DNA of 64,000 nucleotides from Actinoallomurus spadix. Lineage in GTDB: Bacteria > Actinomycetota > Actinomycetes > Streptosporangiales > Streptosporangiaceae. Positions within the stretch are counted from its first letter, which is position 1. Every line of letters starts with the position of its first letter. The notes beneath the pieces are model-generated. The model did not search any database. It was not told where the DNA came from and saw only the letters and a program-made list of their open reading frames with translations. The position numbers and the translations under genes are program-made. Positions 17,935 through 26,377 of this stretch are shown in pieces. The DNA is taken from positions 62,001 through 126,000 of the forward strand of contig NZ_JAMXMX010000007.1 of NCBI RefSeq assembly GCF_024055725.1, written 5' to 3'.

Positions 17935-18138
17935 GTGGACGACGAGGTCGTGCGGACGTTCAAGGAGATCGACTACGACGGCGACGGGTACATCACGGCG
18001 ATGGAGTTCAAACTCGCCATGACCCGCCGCCACGAGGCCGTCAGCGGCGATGAGATCAACTCGATCTTCGCCCACGCCGACGATGACGGCGACGGGCGCA
18101 TCAACCTGGCGGAGTTCGCCAAGGCGTGGAACTCCTGA
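17935..18138 (+). CDS. Small EF-hand calcium-binding protein
   Basis: A 67-residue protein built almost entirely of two EF-hands. Loop 1 (residues 13-24) has Asp13, Asp15, Asp17, Tyr19, Thr21 and Glu24; loop 2 (49-60) has Asp49, Asp51, Asp53, Arg55, Asn57 and Glu60. All calcium-ligating positions, including the final Glu, are intact in both. It resembles the small Cab-type calmodulin-like proteins of Streptomyces, some of which act in calcium buffering and spore germination. The GTG start has GGAGG five bases upstream (17925-17929). A strong hairpin follows the stop. Confidence 0.9.
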   Translation: MDDEVVRTFKEIDYDGDGYITAMEFKLAMTRRHEAVSGDEINSIFAHADDDGDGRINLAEFAKAWNS

Positions 18139-18146
18139 GGCGATCC

Positions 18147-18175
18147 GCCGGTTCCCGGTGACTCCGGGAACCGGC
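18147..18175 (+). terminator. Terminator hairpin after the EF-hand gene
   Basis: GCCGGTTCCCGG (18147-18158) and CCGGGAACCGGC (18164-18175) form a perfect 12-bp stem with a 5-base loop, nine bases after the stop codon. Confidence 0.8.
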
Positions 18176-18574
18176 CTCCTCGCGGGCATGCGTGCCTGGT
18201 CGCGCTCGCTCGATGCCGTCGCCGTACGAACAGCCGTGACGTTTTCCCGCCCTGCCCGGGCACGGTGAGGGGGGAAGCCTTGGCGGGACACTGACCCACC
18301 GCCGTCCGGCGGCGCTCGCCGGATGCCTCCGGCACTGGGATCCTTGGGCTCTCGCCGGTGATCTACAAGTCCGGACGAAGTCGCCATGGGGCTATAACGG
18401 CTTCATTCGGTCCATTTCGGGCATTAAGGGATTCTTTGCTGGTGTCGTTCGTTGCCGAAAAGGTGATCGTTCGCACCCTGGTCGTACGGCTGTCCGTGTT
18501 CCACCGGCCGTACGGCGGGCCGACTGAGTGTCCGCCCAATGATCTAGGCTGGCGGCCGGAACACAGGAGTGCAT
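18176..18574. other. Gap upstream of the first LCP gene
   Basis: About 400 bases without a supported gene. The stretch 18370-18480 is AT-richer than its flanks and probably holds the promoter of the LCP cluster. The repeated motif CCGTACGG occurs near 18507. No operator could be assigned. Confidence 0.3.
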
Positions 18575-20767
18575 ATGGGACAAGGCGCGGTGGACGGCGT
18601 CTCCGACGGCCGCGACGAAGCCGCCGACGGTGAAACGGGGGGCGACTCCCCGGCCCAGGACGGCGAGGGCGACGCCGGAGGGCGTACCCAAGAGAAGAGC
18701 CCCGCGGTTGGGAAGGACGGCCGGCGCGGCGCGCTGGCCGGCGACGGCGTCTCCGTAGTCCAGGCCGCGGCCGCCCCCCGGCGAGGCGCCGCGACGCCCG
18801 GCGCGGTGACCGGAACCGCGGCGGATGACGCCACGGACGGCACCGCCGCGTCCGACGCGGACGCCCCCGTGACCGGCGACGCCGAGCCTGAGGGTGCCGG
18901 GCCTGAGGGCGCCGAGCCGGCATCCGATACCGCCGCCACCGTCGGTCCCGCCGGTGCGCCGTCCGACCCCGACGCGGACGCCGGTCAGGACGGTGACGCC
19001 GGGACGACGGACGGCGTGGCCGACGCGGAGGACGCGGACGTCTCTGACGACGCGTCCGGTGATAAGGCTCCTGCCGATGCCGATGCCGATGCCGATGCCG
19101 ATGCCGATGCCGGGGACGGCGACGGGGACGGCGACGGCGGTGCCGAGGCGGACTCCGGAGGCGAGAACGCTTCGCGTGAGGTGGGCGGCAGGTCCGGGCG
19201 CAATCTTCTGCACGCGCTCGGGCTGACGGTCGCGTCCGCGGTGGTCTGGGGCATCGCGCACCTGTGGGCCGGGCGCCGCGTCGCCGGGATCCTGCTGATG
19301 GCATTGTTCGCGATCCTGGTCGGCGGGGGAGTGTTCGTGGCCCTGCGGTACCAGCATGACCTCAAGCAGATCGCGGTGCAGCGCGACTGGCTCGCGGGCA
19401 TCACCGGCGGCATCCTGGCCCTCGCGCTCCTGTGGGCCGGTGTGGTGGTCCGCTCCTATCAGGTGGTCCGCCCCACCGGGATGGCCCGGACCGCGCGGAT
19501 CCTCGCGGGCGGGATGGTCCTCGTGCTCGCCGTCGGAGTGTGCTCGCCGCTCGTCTGGGCCGCGCGCAGCACCTACACCCTGCGGGACACGATCGGCACG
19601 ATCTTCCACGGCGACCAGGCGCGGCCGCAGCCGGTGAACGTGGAGGACCCGTGGAAGGACAAGCCGCGGGTCAACATCCTCCTGCTGGGCGGGGACGGGG
19701 CCGGTGACCGGATCGGCGTCCGTACGGACAGCATGACGGTGGCGAGCGTCGACACGCACACCGGGGACACGGTGCTGATCAGCCTGCCCCGGAACCTCCA
19801 GCACTTCCCGGTCGTCCCCCGGCTGCGGTCCCGGTGGCCGGACGGCTTCACCGGTGTGGGCGCGCCGGGTGATCAGGGCCTGCTGAACGAGCTGTTCCAG
19901 GACGCGGAGGACGACCATTCGCTCGTGCCGGGCTTCGACAAGGGCCGGCGCGGGCCGGAGCTGGTCCGTGAGGAGATCTCGTACCTCATCGGCCAGCCCA
20001 TCGACTATTACATCCTCGTCAACCTGTTCGGTTTCGCGGACATTGTCGACGCGATGGGCGGGGTCAAGGTGCACATCGCCGGTGACATCCCGTTCGGCGG
20101 CCCGGAGGACGGCAGCGCGCCGACCGGGGTGCTCAAGGCCGGTGACCGGGAGCTGAGCGGCAAGGAGGCGCTCTGGTACGGGCGGTCGCGGACGGCGAGT
20201 GACGACTTCACCCGGATGGGGCGGCAGAAGTGCCTGATGAAGGCGATCGCCGAGCAGGCCGACCCGCAGCGGGTGCTGACCCGGTTCCAGCAGCTCGCGC
20301 GCGCGGCGAAGAAGACGATCTCCACCAACATCCCGGCCGAGTTGCTGCCCGCCCTCATCACGCTCTCCGAGACGATGAAGCACGGCGCGCAGATCAGCAG
20401 CCTGATGTTCGTTCCGCCGCAGTTCCACGTCTACCGGCCGGACCTGCAGGTGATGCGGCGCGCCGCCGCCGCCGCGATCGAGGCCAGTGAGGAGCGCTCG
20501 GCGAGCGCGTCGCCCACGCCGGAGGCGTCCGGTGGCGTGAGCGCCTCCGCGCAGCCCTCCGGTACGCCCGCTCCCGCGGCGTCGCCGGCCGGGATGGACA
20601 GCCCGGATCCGGCGGGGTCCGCGGGAGCCTCGGGTGGGGCGAGCGCGGGGGCGTCTCCTGGTGACTCGGCGGCCCCGAGCGCCGGTGCGGACGCGTCCGG
20701 TGGCGCTTCCCCCAAGGCACGGGCCAAGGACAAGGCCATCTCGCTGACGGCCGCCTGCGGTGGCTAG
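18575..20767 (+). CDS. LCP family cell-wall ligase with acidic N-terminal extension (first of three)
   Basis: LytR-CpsA-Psr proteins transfer lipid-linked glycopolymers onto peptidoglycan outside the cell. This 730-residue version has about 205 N-terminal residues of Asp/Ala/Gly/Glu-rich sequence, including an (Ala-Asp)6 run. It then has four hydrophobic helices (about 210-330), the LCP catalytic domain (about 365-600: IGVRTDSMTVASV, YGRSRTASDDFTRMGRQKC) and an Ala/Ser/Pro tail ending SLTAACGG. The usual PRD motif reads PRN here. LCP proteins normally have one anchor helix, so four is unusual. The ATG at 18575 has AGGAG five bases upstream. It heads a cluster of three paralogues. Confidence 0.85.
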   Translation: MGQGAVDGVSDGRDEAADGETGGDSPAQDGEGDAGGRTQEKSPAVGKDGRRGALAGDGVSVVQAAAAPRRGAATPGAVTGTAADDATDGTAASDADAPVTGDAEPEGAGPEGAEPASDTAATVGPAGAPSDPDADAGQDGDAGTTDGVADAEDADVSDDASGDKAPADADADADADADAGDGDGDGDGGAEADSGGENASREVGGRSGRNLLHALGLTVASAVVWGIAHLWAGRRVAGILLMALFAILVGGGVFVALRYQHDLKQIAVQRDWLAGITGGILALALLWAGVVVRSYQVVRPTGMARTARILAGGMVLVLAVGVCSPLVWAARSTYTLRDTIGTIFHGDQARPQPVNVEDPWKDKPRVNILLLGGDGAGDRIGVRTDSMTVASVDTHTGDTVLISLPRNLQHFPVVPRLRSRWPDGFTGVGAPGDQGLLNELFQDAEDDHSLVPGFDKGRRGPELVREEISYLIGQPIDYYILVNLFGFADIVDAMGGVKVHIAGDIPFGGPEDGSAPTGVLKAGDRELSGKEALWYGRSRTASDDFTRMGRQKCLMKAIAEQADPQRVLTRFQQLARAAKKTISTNIPAELLPALITLSETMKHGAQISSLMFVPPQFHVYRPDLQVMRRAAAAAIEASEERSASASPTPEASGGVSASAQPSGTPAPAASPAGMDSPDPAGSAGASGGASAGASPGDSAAPSAGADASGGASPKARAKDKAISLTAACGG
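19073..19108. repeat. Hexanucleotide microsatellite (GCCGAT)6 in the first LCP gene
   Basis: Six perfect tandem copies of GCCGAT encode (Ala-Asp)6 in the cytoplasmic extension. Each slip would add or remove two residues without changing frame. Confidence 0.95.
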
Positions 20768-21024
20768 CTCGTAACGGATATACGCCATTCACGTGGTGTT
20801 TCGTGAGCTTTCCCCAAATGCGGGATAATTGGGGCCAGTGTGCTTTACCGTGCTATCGGGCCAGGTAGGGTCACAGGTCGGGTACGATCCAGCAGTCAAT
20901 GCCAATGGTTACTGACCGCATCTGAACCATCACTTTGCAAACCGGTCGGCGCGGCCGCACGTCCCCATCGGGGATGCGCGCCCGGAGCGGGGCTGCGCTC
21001 GCGAGCAGAGGATCAGGAGACTTC
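20768..21024. promoter_or_regulatory. Gap between first and second LCP genes, probable promoter
   Basis: This 257-base gap is AT-rich in its first 170 bases, with no coding potential. The size and composition suggest that the second LCP gene has its own promoter rather than relying on read-through. Confidence 0.35.
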
Positions 21025-22506
21025 ATGGCACGGCAGGTTGGGGGGCGTGAGCCGGTTCCCGTCGCCGGTCTGTGGCGGGCGTTGGGCTTGACGCTGGCCT
21101 CCGCGGTCGTGTGGGGGGTGGCCCACGTGGCGGCCGGTCGCCGCGCGGCCGGGTTCACCCTCATGGGCGTCCTCGCGCTGCTGTTGGGCGGCGCGGCGAC
21201 GCTGGGACTGGCGTTTCAGGAGAAGCTGAAGCAGATCGCGGTGCAGGGCACGTGGCTGAACGTCATCACCGTGGCGATCCTGGTGCTGGCGCTGGCCTGG
21301 GCGGCGATCATCATCCGGTCGTACCAGGTGGTGCGGCCGGCGGGGCTGCCGACGGCGATGCGGGTGGCGTCGACGACCCTGGTCGTGGTGCTGTCGCTGC
21401 TGATCTGCACGCCGTTCGTGTACGCGGCGAACACCACCTATGTGCTGCGTGACACCCTGGCGAAGATCTTCCCCGGTGACGACACCTCCGGCCAGAAGGT
21501 GAACGCCTCCGACCCCTGGAAGGGCATGCCGCGGGTCAACGTGCTGCTGCTGGGCGGTGACGGTGGCAAGGACCGCACCGGCATCCGTACCGACAGCATG
21601 ACGGTCGCCAGCATCAACACCAAGACCGGCGACACGGTCCTGCTGAGCCTGCCCCGGCAGCTGCAGAAGTTCCAGCTGCCGCCGCGCCTGCGGTCGAGGT
21701 GGCCGCAGGGCTACACCGGGGACCCGGGCGACCAGGGGCTGCTCAACGAGCTCTACATCGAGGCACAGCGGCACCCCGAGCTGCTGCCGAAGTACAAGAA
21801 GGCGTCCCAGCGCGGCCCGCACCTGCTCGAAGAGGTCATCGGCTACCTCCTCAACATAAAGATCCACTACTACGTGCTCGTGAACCTGTCCGGGTTCAAG
21901 GACATCGTGAACGCCATGGGCGGGGTAACGGTCCACATCGAGAAGAAGCTGCCGATCGGCGGTGAGCCGGAGCGCGGCATCCCGCCGTCCGGCTACCTCA
22001 TGCCGGGCACCCGCCACCTGACCGGCGAGCAGGCCCTGTGGTACGGCCGCAGCCGGCACGCGGACGACGACTTCCACCGCATGGACCGGCAGAAGTGCCT
22101 CATGAGAGACATCGCTCAGCAGGCCGACCCGCAGAAGGTCGTCACCCACTTCGAGAAGCTCGCCAAGGCGGCGACCAACACGATCTACACGAACATCCCG
22201 TCGGCGCTGCTCCCGGCGCTCGTGAAGCTGTCCGGCACCGTGAAGAACGGCGCCGACATCCACAGCCTCCCGTACAACCCGGCCAAGATCCCCGGCTTCC
22301 ACGTCTACGAGCCGAACGTCCTGATCATGCGGAGGGCGGCGGCCAGGGCCATCGCGCAGAGCGACAACCCGCAGCAGAGCAAGCCCACGGCGACGGTCAG
22401 CGCCACCGCCAAAACGAACAAAAGGAAGACTTCGCGCGTCTCACCCAGTGCGACGGCCACGTCCTCCGGCTCGGGTGCGGTCTCCCTGAAGAACGTCTGC
22501 GGCTGA
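21025..22506 (+). CDS. LCP family cell-wall ligase (second of three)
   Basis: A 493-residue paralogue lacking the acidic extension of the first copy. Four hydrophobic helices lie in residues 1-150 (starting LWRALGLTLASAVVWGVAH), followed by the LCP domain at about 170-430 with IRTDSMTVASI, SLPRQLQKF and YGRSRHADDDFHRMDRQKCL. The canonical PRD Asp is replaced (PRQ). The tail is Lys/Ser/Thr-rich and ends SLKNVCG. The predicted role is attaching teichoic-acid-like or arabinogalactan-like polymers to the wall. The ATG at 21025 has AGGAGA upstream. It is closely related at DNA level to the third copy. Confidence 0.85.
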   Translation: MARQVGGREPVPVAGLWRALGLTLASAVVWGVAHVAAGRRAAGFTLMGVLALLLGGAATLGLAFQEKLKQIAVQGTWLNVITVAILVLALAWAAIIIRSYQVVRPAGLPTAMRVASTTLVVVLSLLICTPFVYAANTTYVLRDTLAKIFPGDDTSGQKVNASDPWKGMPRVNVLLLGGDGGKDRTGIRTDSMTVASINTKTGDTVLLSLPRQLQKFQLPPRLRSRWPQGYTGDPGDQGLLNELYIEAQRHPELLPKYKKASQRGPHLLEEVIGYLLNIKIHYYVLVNLSGFKDIVNAMGGVTVHIEKKLPIGGEPERGIPPSGYLMPGTRHLTGEQALWYGRSRHADDDFHRMDRQKCLMRDIAQQADPQKVVTHFEKLAKAATNTIYTNIPSALLPALVKLSGTVKNGADIHSLPYNPAKIPGFHVYEPNVLIMRRAAARAIAQSDNPQQSKPTATVSATAKTNKRKTSRVSPSATATSSGSGAVSLKNVCG

Positions 22507-22511
22507 TCCGG

Positions 22512-22554
22512 CGAGCCGAGCCCTGAGGTGCGTCACCGACCTCGGGTCGGCTCG
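22512..22554 (+). terminator. Imperfect hairpin after the second LCP gene
   Basis: CGAGCCGAGCCCTGAGGT (22512-22529) pairs with ACCTCGGGTCGGCTCG (22539-22554) with two bulges, a few bases after the stop. It may end or reduce transcription before the third LCP gene. Confidence 0.55.
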
Positions 22555-22650
22555 TGACCGCCGTCGCATCCGACACCGGGTGCCGCCGCTGCTCGGCGGA
22601 GGCCCGGCCGGGCGGCGCGGAGCGGCGTCCGCGACGAAGGCAGGAGACGC

Positions 22651-24162
22651 ATGGCGCCGGGTCAGGGGAGAGGGCACCGGTCCGTTCCGGTCGGCGGCCT
22701 GTGGCGGGCGTTGGGACTGACGCTGGCCTCCACGTTCGTATGGGGGGCGGCCCACGTGGCGGCCGGTCGCCGCGGGGCCGGGTTCACCCTCATGGGCGTC
22801 CTCGTGCTGCTGGTGGGCGGCGCGGCGACGCTGGGGCTGGTGTTCCAGGACAGACTGAAACAGCTGGTCGTGCAGGGCACCTGGTTGAACGTCTTCATCG
22901 CCGTCCTGCTGGCGCTCGCGCTGGTGTGGGCCTCGGTGGTGATCCGGTCGTACCAGGTGGTGCGGCCGGCGGGGCTGCCGGCGGCGATGCGGGTGGCGTC
23001 GACGACCCTGGTCGTGGTGCTGTCGCTGCTGATCTGCACGCCGTTCGTGTACGCGGCGAACGCCACCTATGTGCTTCGTGACACTCTGTCGAAGATCTTT
23101 CCCGGCGACGACCACTCCGGCCCGAAGGTCAACGCGGCGGATCCCTGGAAGAACATGCCGCGGGTCAACGTGCTGCTGCTAGGCGGTGACGGTGGCAGGG
23201 ACCGCAAGGGCATCCGTACCGACAGCATGACGGTCGCCAGCATCGACACCAAGACCGGCAACACCGTCATGCTGAGCATCCCGCGGGGCCTGTACGGGAT
23301 GGACATGCCGCCCCGGATGCAGTCGCGCTTCCCGAACGGCTACCAGGGAGAGCCCGGTCCCGGGGTGGTGGGCCGGGACCGCGGACTCCTCAACGAGCTC
23401 TACCTCTATGGCGAGCACCACCCCGAGCTGGAGCCGCGTTACAAGAAGGGCCAGCGCGGACCCCACCTGCTCGAAGAGGTGATCGGGAACCTCCTGGGCC
23501 TCAAGATCGACTATTACGTGATGGTCAACCTGGCCGGGTTCAAGGACATCGTCAACGCCATGGGCGGCGTCGACGTGCGCGTCGAGAAGCCGGCGAACCC
23601 GAAGTTGCCCGGTCTGCCGATCGGCGGAGAGATCACCCCCGACGGCCGGGTCCTCAAGCCGCCGACCGGCTACCTCTACCCCGGCAAGCATCACCTCAAC
23701 GGGGAGCAGGCGTTGTGGTACGGCCGCACCCGGCACGCCGACGACGACTTCCACCGCATGGACCGGCAGAAGTGCCTGCTCAAGGACATCGCCGAACAGG
23801 CCAACCCGCAGAAGGTCGTCACCCACTTCGAGAAGCTGGCCCAGGCCGCGACGAACACGATCTCGACGAACATCCCGTCCGCGTTGCTCCCCGCCCTGGT
23901 GAAGCTGTCCGGCACCGTCAAGCACGGCGCGGACATCACCAGCCTGACGTTCAGCCCCTACAAGATCGCCGGCTTCCACACCGACCGGCGGGCGGACGCG
24001 ACCATCATCCAGGTGATGCGCCGGGTGACGAACAAGGCCATCGCCGCGAGTGTGAACCCGTCGAAGGCCGAACCCAGCCCGACCACGACCGCCAAGAAGC
24101 GCCGGAAGACGAAGTCGACGGCCTCGAACGGCTCGGTCTCCCTCAAGAACGCCTGCGGCTGA
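22651..24162 (+). CDS. LCP family cell-wall ligase (third of three)
   Basis: A 503-residue paralogue with the same plan as the second copy: four hydrophobic helices, then the LCP domain with IRTDSMTVASI, SIPRGLYGM (Asp of PRD again missing), VVNAMGGVDVRVEK-like strand and YGRTRHADDDFHRMDRQKCL, and a basic Ser/Thr/Lys tail ending SLKNACG. A short insertion (about residues 310-335) distinguishes it from copy two. The ATG has CAGGAGACGC upstream. The shared C-terminal S-L-x-x-x-C-G ending of all three copies suggests a conserved function for the final Cys. A histidine kinase gene follows within about 60 bases. Confidence 0.85.
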   Translation: MAPGQGRGHRSVPVGGLWRALGLTLASTFVWGAAHVAAGRRGAGFTLMGVLVLLVGGAATLGLVFQDRLKQLVVQGTWLNVFIAVLLALALVWASVVIRSYQVVRPAGLPAAMRVASTTLVVVLSLLICTPFVYAANATYVLRDTLSKIFPGDDHSGPKVNAADPWKNMPRVNVLLLGGDGGRDRKGIRTDSMTVASIDTKTGNTVMLSIPRGLYGMDMPPRMQSRFPNGYQGEPGPGVVGRDRGLLNELYLYGEHHPELEPRYKKGQRGPHLLEEVIGNLLGLKIDYYVMVNLAGFKDIVNAMGGVDVRVEKPANPKLPGLPIGGEITPDGRVLKPPTGYLYPGKHHLNGEQALWYGRTRHADDDFHRMDRQKCLLKDIAEQANPQKVVTHFEKLAQAATNTISTNIPSALLPALVKLSGTVKHGADITSLTFSPYKIAGFHTDRRADATIIQVMRRVTNKAIAASVNPSKAEPSPTTTAKKRRKTKSTASNGSVSLKNACG

Positions 24163-24226
24163 GGCCCCGTCCCGGCGCCCGGCCAGGACGGCCAGGTCAT
24201 CAGGGTTCGCGATGCACAATGAGCGA

Positions 24227-25498
24227 ATGACCCGCATCCCCCCGCTGCGCAGGCGCGTGCTCGTGGCGATCGTCGGCGTGGCCGCCCTCGCGGTCGTGCT
24301 GTTCGCGATCCCACTGGCGATCGCGCTCCAGCGGCTGTACCGGGACGAGGCGATCAAGTCGCTCGAACGCGACGCGACCCGGATCTCGGCCGCGGTGCCC
24401 GACACGATCGCGCGGCGTCCCAAGCCGGTGACGTTGCCCACCGGCATGTCCCGGCACCTCAGCGTGGGCATCTACGACCTCGACGGCGACCGTGTCACCG
24501 GTCGCGGCCCGCGCAACTCGCCCGTCGCGGGGGCCGCCGGCGACGGCCGGGTCCACGAGGCGGTGGAGAACGGCCTGCTGGCCGTGTCCGCGCCGGTGCC
24601 CTCCGACGAGAACATCGTCGCCGTCGTCCGGGTCGCGACCCCTTACAAGCACATCAGCGGCCGTACCGAACGCGCCTGGCTGCTCATGGTCGCGCTCGCC
24701 GTCCTCGTCGTCGGGCTCGCCGCCGTGGTGGCGCGGCGCCAGGCGGGCCGGCTGGCCGCACCGCTCGAAGGCCTGACGCGGGACGCCCAGGCGCTCGGCA
24801 GCGGCGACTTCAGCATCCGCGCACGGTCCGTCGGCGTCCGCGAGGCGGACGCCGCGAGCCGGGCCCTGGAGGCGACGGCCCGGCGCCTCGGCGACCTGCT
24901 CGAACGCGAGCGCGCGTTCAGCGCTCACGTCTCCCACCAACTGCGCACGCCGCTGACCGGGCTGCTCCTGGGCCTGGAGTCGGGCCTGGCGGGGGAGGAC
25001 CCGCGAGCGGTCATCCGTACGGCGATCGAGCGCGGCGAGCACCTCCAAGAGATCATCGACGATCTCGTACGCCTCTCGCGCGGCAGCCCGGCCGACCGCG
25101 GAGTGCTCAACGTCTCCGCGCTGCTCAGGGAGATCCGCACCCGCACGGACGTCACGGTGCGCATCGAGCCGGGCCTGCCCGAGGTACGCGCCTCGCTCTC
25201 GGCCGTACGCCAGATCGTCAACGTTCTCGTCGACAACGCCGTCACCCACGGCAAGGCGCCCATCACCGTCTCCGCGATCGACGTCGGTCAGGGCCTGGCC
25301 ATCGAGGTGAGCGACGAGGGCCCGGGGATCCCCGACGGTGCCGACGTCTTCCGCGGCCCCGCGGACGGGCACGGGATCGGTCTCGCCCTCGCGCGCTCCC
25401 TCGCCGAGGCCGAGGGGGGCCGCCTGGTCCTGCGGCGGCCCTCACCCCCGGTCTTCAGCCTGCTCCTGCCCACGAGCGACTACCGCGCCGCCGACTGA
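24227..25498 (+). CDS. Sensor histidine kinase
   Basis: Membrane kinase of two-component signalling, 423 residues from the chosen ATG (a second ATG 15 bases upstream is possible). Helix one (about 13-32), an extracytoplasmic region of about 110 residues and helix two (about 150-170) are followed by HAMP (about 172-225). The phosphoacceptor is in AFSAHVSHQLRTPLTG, with His at about residue 237. The ATP-binding domain carries NVLVDNAVTHG (N box), DEGPGIPDG (G1) and GHGIGLALA (G2). It faces tail-to-tail the response regulator at 25.6 kb, its likely partner. Its position after the LCP cluster suggests an envelope signal (inference). Confidence 0.88.
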   Translation: MTRIPPLRRRVLVAIVGVAALAVVLFAIPLAIALQRLYRDEAIKSLERDATRISAAVPDTIARRPKPVTLPTGMSRHLSVGIYDLDGDRVTGRGPRNSPVAGAAGDGRVHEAVENGLLAVSAPVPSDENIVAVVRVATPYKHISGRTERAWLLMVALAVLVVGLAAVVARRQAGRLAAPLEGLTRDAQALGSGDFSIRARSVGVREADAASRALEATARRLGDLLERERAFSAHVSHQLRTPLTGLLLGLESGLAGEDPRAVIRTAIERGEHLQEIIDDLVRLSRGSPADRGVLNVSALLREIRTRTDVTVRIEPGLPEVRASLSAVRQIVNVLVDNAVTHGKAPITVSAIDVGQGLAIEVSDEGPGIPDGADVFRGPADGHGIGLALARSLAEAEGGRLVLRRPSPPVFSLLLPTSDYRAAD

Positions 25499-25574
25499 CG
25501 AGCGATCCGGGCGAACGCCGCCGCCCGGAGCCGTACGGACCCGCGGCGTCGCTCAGAGGTGAGCCGTACGGACC

Positions 25575-25596
25575 CGTGGCGCCGGTCGACGCCACG
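25575..25596. terminator. Hairpin between kinase and regulator
   Basis: CGTGGCG (25575-25581) and CGCCACG (25590-25596) form a 7-bp stem with an 8-base loop between the convergent genes. A direct repeat GAGCCGTACGGACCCG is found twice just upstream (about 25529 and 25561). Confidence 0.45.
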
Positions 25597-25603
25597 CGGC
25601 CCC

Positions 25604-26293
25604 TCACGCCTCCGCGGCCGCCTCGCGTTCGTACCGGTAGCCGCGCCCGCGCAGCGTGGTGATCCGCCCGTGCGGCCCGAGCTTGCGGCGCAGCGTCGAG
25701 ACATGCACGTCGAGCGTCTTCGTCGGCCCGAACCAGTTCTCGTCCCAGACCTCGTCCATCAGCTGCTCCCGGGTCACGACCTCACCGGCCCGCGTCACCA
25801 GCGCCGCCAGCAGATCGAACTCCTTCGGCCGCAGCACCACCTCGCTGCCGGCGACGTGGACGCGCCGCGCCGGCAGATCCAGCCGAAGCGGCCCCACGCT
25901 GATCACGCGGTCGCCCGGCTCGGCGGCACGACGACGCAGGTGGGCACGGATCCGCGCGACGAGTTCGGTCAGCCGGAACGGCTTGGTCAGGTAGTCGTCC
26001 GCGCCCGCGTCGAGCGCGACGACCACCTCGAACTCCTCGGTCCGGGCGGTGAGCACGACGACGACGGTCAGGGGGAGCTCCGCCCGCAGCCGCCGGCACA
26101 GCTCGACGCCCTCGATGTCCGGCAGACCGAGATCCAGCAGGATGAGGTCCGGTGGATGCGCGCCTACGTCGGCCAGCGCGTCCGCCCCGGTCGTCGCCAG
26201 GCCCGCTTCGTATCCACTGGCGGACAGTGCCTTCAGCAATTCGGACCCGATGATGGCATCGTCCTCCACCACCAGGATGCGTTCCCGCGTCAC
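25604..26293 (-). CDS. OmpR/PhoB-family response regulator
   Basis: DNA-binding partner of a two-component system, 229 residues. Receiver domain residues 1-118: acidic pocket EDD (10-12), phosphorylation site Asp54 in ILLDLGLPD, and the conserved Lys in TKPF near 105. A winged-helix effector domain follows (about 130-225) with VLRPKEFDLLAALV, VTREQLMDEVW and LDVHVSTLRRKLG, typical of OmpR/PhoB. The kinase lies in the opposite direction, ending about 105 bases away. The gene order is convergent rather than the more common operon. Confidence 0.92.
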   Translation of the reverse strand: MTRERILVVEDDAIIGSELLKALSASGYEAGLATTGADALADVGAHPPDLILLDLGLPDIEGVELCRRLRAELPLTVVVVLTARTEEFEVVVALDAGADDYLTKPFRLTELVARIRAHLRRRAAEPGDRVISVGPLRLDLPARRVHVAGSEVVLRPKEFDLLAALVTRAGEVVTREQLMDEVWDENWFGPTKTLDVHVSTLRRKLGPHGRITTLRGRGYRYEREAAAEA

Positions 26294-26377
26294 AAGCCGA
26301 TCCTAGGGACCCTTCCCGAACGATCGCCGCCCGGAGCGGGGAAGTGCCTGTTCCGCCCGCCCGATCACGGCCGTCGT

